Shown piece after piece: positions 7,809 through 11,864 of a DNA stretch of 11,864 nt. Each line of letters starts with the position of its first letter. Position 1 is the stretch's first letter. The notes beneath the pieces are model-generated. The model made no database searches. It was not told the DNA's origin and saw nothing but the letters and a program-made list of their open reading frames with translations. The DNA comes from Chromatiales bacterium (GTDB lineage Bacteria > Pseudomonadota > Gammaproteobacteria > Thiohalomonadales > Thiohalomonadaceae). The position numbers and the translations under genes are program-made. The DNA is taken from contig JAOTST010000011.1 of the NCBI GenBank assembly GCA_029864785.1, positions 1-11,864 of the forward strand, read 5' to 3'.

Positions 7809-8741
7809 TTATAGCGATGCCTGCTTTCTTAGCTGGTCCAGAACTGCATTTGCCAGTTCATCAGGATTGAATTTAGATATAAATTTGTTCGCACCAACTT
7901 TCTCAACCAGAGACTGATTAAACACGCCGCTTAGTGAGGTGTGCAAAATAATGTATATCCCATCCATCCTGGGGTCTTCACGCACTGCTGTAGTAAAGGT
8001 GTAGCCATCCATTTCGGGCATCTCTACATCCGAAATGACCAAGTCATAGACGTCACGCAATTTTTTATCTGCATCAACAACCTCTTTTAATTTATCGAGT
8101 CCCTCACGACCATTATTGGCCAAAGTGCACTCAAGACCTATCTGAACAAGGGTGTGCTTGATTTGATTACGCGCAACGGATGAGTCATCAATGACGAGGA
8201 TATGAGGAACGTGTTCGCGCTCCTCTTTCTGGCTCTCTTCAATCACCGCTTCATCGACAGTCTCATCAACGCCAATAATTTCTGACAATACTTTCTCAAC
8301 ATCGATAATTTCAACCAACTTGTCTTCAACTTCGGTAACGGCTGTCATATAATTGCTACCGACACCTTTTGGCGGTGGTTTGATCGAATCCCAGGTCAGA
8401 TTGACGATGCGTTCAACACCACCGACAAGGAAGCCTTGGGTTGAACGGTTATATTCGGTAATAATGATGAAGGCGTTTTCTATATCCTGAATAGGCGGTT
8501 GTCCGATAGCCATGGCGAGATCCATAACCGTAATGGTTTTCCCGCGCATATTTGCAACACCTCTTACCGAAGGGTGAGAGTGGGGCACATTCGTTAGAGG
8601 GGGGCACTGGATTACCTCCTGCACCTTGAACACATTAATGCCAAAATGTTGGCGTCTTCCTAGATGGAAAAGTAGTAATTCCAGGCGGTTGTGTCCTGCA
8701 ATTTTAGTGCGGCGATCGACGCCGTCGAGTACTCCAGCCAT
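7809..8741 (-). CDS. cheV: Chemotaxis coupling protein CheV (CheW domain fused to response receiver)
   Basis: CheV couples receptors to the CheA kinase like CheW, and its receiver domain can be phosphorylated by CheA to aid adaptation. In 310 residues the CheW-like domain spans about 18-158 and the receiver about 180-308, joined by an acidic linker rich in glutamate. The receiver has the acidic pair D185-D186, the phospho-acceptor D238 in VISDVEMPEMDG, T268 in LHTSLSG and K290 in SKFNPDE, so it should be active. The ATG has GGAG and GAAG upstream. It is the first gene of a cheV-cheR unit divergent from flgA, with a sigma-54-like site about 100 bases upstream. Confidence 0.96.
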   Translation of the reverse strand: MAGVLDGVDRRTKIAGHNRLELLLFHLGRRQHFGINVFKVQEVIQCPPLTNVPHSHPSVRGVANMRGKTITVMDLAMAIGQPPIQDIENAFIIITEYNRSTQGFLVGGVERIVNLTWDSIKPPPKGVGSNYMTAVTEVEDKLVEIIDVEKVLSEIIGVDETVDEAVIEESQKEEREHVPHILVIDDSSVARNQIKHTLVQIGLECTLANNGREGLDKLKEVVDADKKLRDVYDLVISDVEMPEMDGYTFTTAVREDPRMDGIYIILHTSLSGVFNQSLVEKVGANKFISKFNPDELANAVLDQLRKQASL

Positions 8742-8837
8742 TTTTCTTCAGCTCCGTTTTATGCCTTAATCAGTTCCCTGTACGTTGGGGCTGAGAGGAT
8801 AATTTTCAATTATGTGGGCGTAACTATAACCTTATTT

Positions 8838-8853
8838 AGCAAATAGTTCGCCT
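8838..8853 (-). promoter_or_regulatory. Candidate sigma-54 promoter for cheV-cheR
   Basis: Read on the minus strand, the sequence is AGGCGAACTATTTGCT. It has the -24 GG (plus bases 8851-8852) and -12 GC (8839-8840) exactly ten bases apart. The -12 part TTGCT matches the consensus TTGCW fully; the -24 part keeps GGC but not the following ACG. Transcription would start near 8828, giving a leader of roughly 85 bases before cheV. Flagellar and chemotaxis genes in polar-flagellate gammaproteobacteria often use sigma-54 with a FleQ/FlrA-type activator, which fits the context, but the activator gene is not in the window. Confidence 0.45.
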
Positions 8854-8948
8854 CACTTTATATCCATATTTATAGAATATATATTTTCAATATTAGCGAC
8901 TGCTCAAAAAAGGATGTATGTTACGTTTATGACCTAAAGGTAGAGCAG

Positions 8949-9650
8949 ATGAAATATATTAATTTTTTAATAAAGTCATTGTTTTTCTGTGTGATTTTTC
9001 AGAATGTGGCTGCGGATTCCTTCCAAACCCATGAATCAATCGTGACTGCGATAGATAACGTTCTTATTAATGAGCTAACAGAAGAGGGGCGTGAAATTAC
9101 GGTAAAAGTGGGGAAGCTTGATCCCCGATTACGACTCAAAGAGTGCACCGTGCCGTTGACGGTTACCTTGCCCTCTTCTTCTAGCAAGATCGGAAACGTC
9201 GTCGTTAAGGTGAGCTGTAAAGGCAAGCCATCGTGGTCGATTTACGTCCAAAATCAGGTTGAGCAGTTCGGCTCAATTATGGTGGCTAAAAGGAATCTGC
9301 CAAGAGGAGAGATTATTGCTCAGGATGATATTGAGTTACAGAGAGTTTCATTAGGCTCAGTCAGGGGTGGCTACATCACTAAAATGGAAAATATTGTCGG
9401 TTGGGTCGTAAAGAAAAACATTTCCATGGGGAAAACCGTTCACCCTAATTCGATCCGTCGTCAACTTTGGGTGAAAAAAGGCGATATAGTGGTGATTATC
9501 GCTAAAAATGAGAGCTTTGAGGTTAAAATGAGCGGAATTGCTAAAAGTTCTGGCGCAAAAGGGGATACGGTGAAAATTGTTAATCAATCATCAAAAAAGG
9601 TGGTTGAGGGGGTTGTTATTGGACCTGGAGTGGTGCAGGTTCCTATGTAG
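8949..9650 (+). CDS. flgA: Flagellar P-ring assembly chaperone FlgA
   Basis: FlgA is a periplasmic chaperone that helps FlgI polymerise into the P ring around the rod. The 233-residue product starts with a signal peptide (K2, hydrophobic core, cleavage probably after VAA at residue 22). The N-terminal half has the conserved cysteine pair C66 and C90. The SAF/antifreeze-like domain begins near residue 111 (MVAKRNLPRGEII) and runs to about 173, followed by the C-terminal beta domain ending GPGVVQVPM. AAAGG lies eight bases before the ATG. It is divergent from cheV with a 207-base AT-rich gap; no clear promoter for flgA itself was found there. flgM follows after 161 bases and has its own promoter. 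The gene is richer in A and T than the metabolic genes to the left. Confidence 0.94.
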   Translation: MKYINFLIKSLFFCVIFQNVAADSFQTHESIVTAIDNVLINELTEEGREITVKVGKLDPRLRLKECTVPLTVTLPSSSSKIGNVVVKVSCKGKPSWSIYVQNQVEQFGSIMVAKRNLPRGEIIAQDDIELQRVSLGSVRGGYITKMENIVGWVVKKNISMGKTVHPNSIRRQLWVKKGDIVVIIAKNESFEVKMSGIAKSSGAKGDTVKIVNQSSKKVVEGVVIGPGVVQVPM

Positions 9651-9764
9651 TACCCTTGTGTATAACAGGTTGGTTTTCAAATAGTTACTTCATATAGTTC
9701 TTGGTCTTTTGCGCCATTTGTGGTTGAATATCCCTGTTGTTTTGAAACTTTTTTAATAAACCAT

Positions 9765-9791
9765 TAAAGATTCTTCGATGTTGGCCGCTAG
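9765..9791 (+). promoter_or_regulatory. Sigma-28 (FliA) promoter for flgM-flgN
   Basis: The -35 TAAAGATT (9765-9772) and -10 GCCGCTAG (9784-9791) are separated by exactly 11 bases. The sigma-28 consensus is TAAAGTTT-N11-GCCGATAA, so 7 of 8 and 6 of 8 positions match. Transcription would begin near 9798, about 20 bases before the flgM start. Late flgM expression from a sigma-28 promoter is established in Salmonella and Pseudomonas. Confidence 0.75.
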
Positions 9792-9817
9792 ATAGGTCAC
9801 GAAACGAGGATATGACC

Positions 9818-10138
9818 ATGCCTATCAATACTATTACAGGTTTTCAGGGTGCCCAGGCCCAGCGCAGCGGCGAGAGCTCTCAAGCTCATGTTTCGCGTAG
9901 TGAGCCTGCTGTTCATCAGCAAGAGACAGGTACCCCCTCAACAGTTGATACCGTAAGCCTTACGGATACTTCGGTTAAGTTGCGTTCACTTGAAAATGAG
10001 ATAGCCGCTCTGCCTGTCGTAGATAGTCAGCGGGTTGAAGATGTTCGTCAATCAGTTGAAAGTGGCGATTATAATGCAGATAGCAAGGGTATTGCGCGTA
10101 GCATGGTTGAAACAGAGCTTGGTTTATTGAATGGTTAG
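9818..10138 (+). CDS. flgM: Anti-sigma-28 factor FlgM
   Basis: FlgM binds the flagellar sigma factor FliA (sigma-28) in the cytoplasm and blocks late genes until it is exported through the completed hook-basal body. The 106-residue product has the usual disordered N-terminal half, rich in Q, S, E and T, and a conserved C-terminal sigma-binding half: VDTVSLTDTSVKLRSLE, then P-V-V-D-S-Q-R-V, then a GDYNAD turn and the helix IARSMVETELGLL. I chose ATG 9818 because GAGGA stands seven bases before it. The in-frame ATG at 9812 is only one base from that site and would add just M-T. The start MPIN also fits the family's M-x-I beginning. A sigma-28 promoter precedes it and flgN follows after 25 bases. 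Confidence 0.92.
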   Translation: MPINTITGFQGAQAQRSGESSQAHVSRSEPAVHQQETGTPSTVDTVSLTDTSVKLRSLENEIAALPVVDSQRVEDVRQSVESGDYNADSKGIARSMVETELGLLNG

Positions 10139-10163
10139 CCTTTAACGATTCATAACTGCGGGG

Positions 10164-10646
10164 ATGATTGTGGTCATTCAACAAATTAGTAATTTAATGG
10201 ACGAAGAGTTGCGCGAAGTGCATCAGTTGTGTCAGGTGTTGGAAGAAGAGCAGGACGCAGTTAAAACAAAAAATATTGATGCCATGAATGGCACATTAAC
10301 CAAAAAGATTGAATATCTTGAGAAGCTTGAAGCGCTAGATAATCAACGCAAAAATCTGTTACAGCAAGCCGGTTACGAAAATAATAAAGAGGGATTTGAG
10401 TCTCTGCTTCGTACCAATACTCCTTCTGATACTGCATTAATGGAAAAGTGGCACGAACTTGAGCAGGAGATGGCCAAGTGCCGCCAGCTTCATCAAGTTA
10501 ACACCCAAATTCTCGATATAGGACAACGTCAGGTACAACAGGTTCTGGGTATACTCCTAGGTAAGCCTGATAGTGAAGCTGACACCTATAACCAAAGTGG
10601 TTCAAAGAACGCTTCGTTAACAACGCATACCTACGCAAAGGCATAG
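10164..10646 (+). CDS. flgN: Flagellar export chaperone FlgN
   Basis: FlgN is a cytoplasmic chaperone that delivers the hook-filament junction proteins FlgK and FlgL to the flagellar export gate. The 160-residue product is almost wholly helical with heptad-like glutamine- and glutamate-rich stretches (about residues 10-65 and 90-130), and it ends with the family's ILLGKPDSEADTYNQSG segment, where similar proteins read L-G plus a T-Y motif. The start is uncertain: the GGGG ribosome site touches ATG 10164 but is six bases from an in-frame GTG at 10170, which would give 158 residues. It lies directly after flgM and 13 bases before the PilZ gene, so the three probably share the sigma-28 transcript. 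Confidence 0.88.
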   Translation: MIVVIQQISNLMDEELREVHQLCQVLEEEQDAVKTKNIDAMNGTLTKKIEYLEKLEALDNQRKNLLQQAGYENNKEGFESLLRTNTPSDTALMEKWHELEQEMAKCRQLHQVNTQILDIGQRQVQQVLGILLGKPDSEADTYNQSGSKNASLTTHTYAKA

Positions 10647-10659
10647 AGGTTAAGTTAAC

Positions 10660-11484
10660 TTGTCTGAGACTTCAGAGCAGAGTGCAGCCCCCCCTGTTGA
10701 GAAAATTGAGTCGCTTCAATATATTCGCGTCTTGCTTGAGCAGGCCGTTAGCCGTTGCAGTTTGGTCAATATTTCAGATCTAACCAATAATCAAAATGCG
10801 ATTTCGACGTTATTGAGGGTTGATGGTGATGGACGAATGTTTATCATGGATAAACCCTATTTCACGGATAACTCAAACGAAGAACGCAAAATTTCCAAGT
10901 CAGAAATTTTCAGCATTGTAGGGAAGAGCAGGGGAGCATCGCTCAGCTTTGAGGCAGAATTTAAAGATATAATTAAAGAGGATGGCTTAAATCTATACCG
11001 TTTCTCTTTCCCTAAAGAGGTTGTCTATTCAGCGCAACGAGCTAGCCATCGGGTTGATACTCGTGATTTTGATACATCGATTCCATTTACTACCTCTTCA
11101 GGGTACTCCTTTGATGCCCCTCTTCGTGACATTTCTGATGGGGGCTTGAGAGTTAGAGCGGGAAGAGCTGATATTAAGTCGATTACCAAGGGAGATCGAA
11201 TCTACTGCGCCCTTGATATTGGTGATAATAGCGGCAAAAAGCTGGAGGTAAAGCTCTGCAAACCCTCCAAAGTAGATGATCCCAATATGATTGAATTTGG
11301 GGCAACATTTATTGAATTATTTCCTTATCAAAAAACACTGATATCGCACTATATCGCTGGTTTAGAGCGAAAAATGCTTAGAAAACAGCACGCTATTCCC
11401 GAGGCAATTCCTCTGATAGAAGCCGAAGCTAAAAGTGCGGAAGAAAAAAATTCTCAATCCGCTGAGTTGGAAGAAGATCTGTAA
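10660..11484 (+). CDS. YcgR/FlgZ-type flagellar brake protein with PilZ c-di-GMP domain
   Basis: The 274-residue protein has an N-terminal YcgR-like beta domain (about 20-120) and a C-terminal PilZ domain (about 125-240). Both c-di-GMP binding motifs are intact: R127-xxx-R131 in QRASHR, and D157-x-S159-x-x-G162 in DISDGG. Proteins of this type bind the flagellar motor or stator when c-di-GMP is high and slow swimming. In Pseudomonas the homologue FlgZ is encoded directly after flgMN, as here, so FlgZ is the best analogue. The tail after residue 245 is acidic, alanine- and glutamate-rich and probably disordered. The start is TTG at 10660 with GAGG ten bases upstream; the next in-frame ATG would remove part of the N-terminal domain. 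The stop codon lies inside a perfect inverted repeat. Confidence 0.9.
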   Translation: MSETSEQSAAPPVEKIESLQYIRVLLEQAVSRCSLVNISDLTNNQNAISTLLRVDGDGRMFIMDKPYFTDNSNEERKISKSEIFSIVGKSRGASLSFEAEFKDIIKEDGLNLYRFSFPKEVVYSAQRASHRVDTRDFDTSIPFTTSSGYSFDAPLRDISDGGLRVRAGRADIKSITKGDRIYCALDIGDNSGKKLEVKLCKPSKVDDPNMIEFGATFIELFPYQKTLISHYIAGLERKMLRKQHAIPEAIPLIEAEAKSAEEKNSQSAELEEDL

Positions 11485-11514
11485 AATATTTAACACGCTC
11501 AAATATTTTACAGA
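11478..11514. repeat. Perfect 14-bp inverted repeat over the PilZ gene stop codon
   Basis: The arms TCTGTAAAATATTT (11478-11491) and AAATATTTTACAGA (11501-11514) are exact reverse complements with the nine-base loop AACACGCTC. The left arm contains the TAA stop. As RNA it would form a long but A/U-rich hairpin at the end of the flgMN-PilZ transcript. No run of T follows, so it is not a textbook Rho-independent terminator. It may protect the 3' end, act with Rho, or be a protein-binding palindrome. Confidence 0.6.
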
Positions 11515-11618
11515 GAGCTTGTTTAAGATCTATTTCAGTTTATCTCTTGATGCAGCTTAAATTTTGCACTGTTTTGTACGGTTAAGTGCAAGAGAGTTGT
11601 GAATTGCAATTGGGGTGT

Positions 11619-11627
11619 TGATATAAT
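11619..11627 (+). promoter_or_regulatory. Extended -10 promoter of the tRNA-Arg gene
   Basis: TATAAT at 11622-11627 is a perfect -10 box and is preceded by TGA, giving the extended TGn element. A partial -35, TTGTGA at 11597-11602, sits 19 bases upstream, longer than ideal. Transcription would begin one or two bases before the mature tRNA 5' end. Confidence 0.7.
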
Positions 11628-11635
11628 TATCCGAT

Positions 11636-11712
11636 GCCCCCGTAGCTCAGTTGGATAGAGCGCACCCCTCCTAAGGGTGAAGTCGGACGTTCGAATCGTC
11701 TCGGGGGCACCA
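11636..11712 (+). tRNA. tRNA-Arg (anticodon CCU)
   Basis: The 77-base gene folds as a standard cloverleaf. The acceptor stem is GCCCCCG with CGGGGGC, the D stem GCTC with GAGC, and the anticodon stem CACCC with GGGTG around the loop CTCCTAA. The T stem is GGACG with CGTCT around TTCGAAT, and CCA is encoded at the 3' end. The anticodon CCT reads the rare arginine codon AGG. It stands alone, with its own promoter. Confidence 0.97.
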
Positions 11713-11864
11713 TACTTCCCCATTTCAAAGTGAAATCATTAATAAGCCTGCGTGGATTTTTATCCGGTGCCACTGGCGAGCCAAAAATTTGGCACTTCAT
11801 ATACCTTACGGCAATTTATTGCCGTTCATCTCAATAAATCCCACAAAACTCACTCCACAAAAAC
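11713..11864. other. Repeat-rich region after the tRNA, no credible gene
   Basis: No supportable gene lies here. Three inverted repeats are visible. ATTTCA-aag-TGAAAT (11722-11736) is a short hairpin just after the tRNA, without a following T-run. GTGCCA ... TGGCAC (11767-11795) has a 17-base spacer. ACGGCAAT-tt-ATTGCCGT (11808-11825) has perfect 8-base arms. The first may help end or process the tRNA transcript. The others are unexplained; a tRNA 3' end followed by such repeats can mark the edge of an integrated element, but no integrase gene is in view. Confidence 0.45.

Noticed and set aside
8832..8860. Possible sigma-28 promoter for cheV on the minus strand (TAAAGTGA as -35)
   Set aside because: The -35 is fair, but no GCCGATAA-like -10 lies 11 bases away (3 of 8 positions at that spacing). 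The overlapping sigma-54-type site fits better.
11535..11723. Minus-strand reading frame containing PETIRTSDFTLRRGALYP
   Set aside because: It is the reverse complement of the tRNA-Arg gene. This peptide pattern is a well-known false protein read from tRNA antisense strands.
11722..11736. ATTTCA-aag-TGAAAT hairpin as a Rho-independent terminator for the tRNA
   Set aside because: The stem is short and A/T-rich and no T-run follows, so I list it only as an inverted repeat.
11636..11804. Second minus-strand frame beginning ATG AAG TGC (start near 11804), reading PPRRFERPTSPLGG across the tRNA
   Set aside because: It is also antisense to the tRNA and a common false prediction; there is no ribosome site and the rest matches no family I know.
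1..11864. CRISPR array, insertion sequence, toxin-antitoxin or phage genes
   Set aside because: No regularly spaced repeats, transposase or integrase motifs, terminal repeats or phage-like genes were seen on either strand.

Overview
The window looks like the chromosome of a flagellated gammaproteobacterium of moderate GC content. Two gene orders support this. The cheR-cheV / flgA-flgM-flgN-PilZ order is the one known from Pseudomonas-type polar flagellar systems. The cysS gene divergent from a cyclophilin-lpxH operon, and purF followed by metZ, are also arrangements typical of gammaproteobacteria. LpxH shows that the cell makes lipid A and is therefore Gram-negative. The species cannot be named from this sequence alone.

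Layout, left to right. (1) Biosynthesis: the 3' end of purF, then metZ, which makes homocysteine by direct sulfhydrylation. (2) A small, poorly characterised block: a 110-residue SET-domain protein on the minus strand that converges on metZ, and, divergent from it, a DUF455 ferritin-like protein followed after three bases by an exported protein of unknown function. A near-palindrome lies between the divergent starts. (3) A tight minus-strand operon, ppiA-like (periplasmic cyclophilin), ppiB-like (cytosolic cyclophilin) and lpxH, with an 8-base overlap and a 5-base gap. (4) cysS, divergent from that operon. (5) Chemotaxis and flagella: cheV-cheR on the minus strand, divergent from flgA, then flgM, flgN and a YcgR/FlgZ-type PilZ protein on the plus strand. 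(6) A tRNA-Arg(CCU) gene with an extended -10 promoter, followed by about 150 bases with several inverted repeats and no credible gene.

How the flagellar genes fit together: FlgA helps assemble the periplasmic P ring. FlgM is the anti-sigma factor that holds back sigma-28 until the hook is finished. FlgN chaperones the hook-associated proteins. The PilZ protein probably couples c-di-GMP level to motor output. CheV and CheR tune receptor signalling. A good sigma-28 promoter precedes flgM and a GG-N10-GC sigma-54-type site precedes cheV, which fits a tiered flagellar hierarchy.

No CRISPR array, insertion sequence, prophage or toxin/defence system is visible. Most of the window is ordinary housekeeping and motility DNA. 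The parts least explained are the SET / DUF455 / exported-protein block, the perfect hairpin over the PilZ stop codon, and the repeat-rich end after the tRNA.
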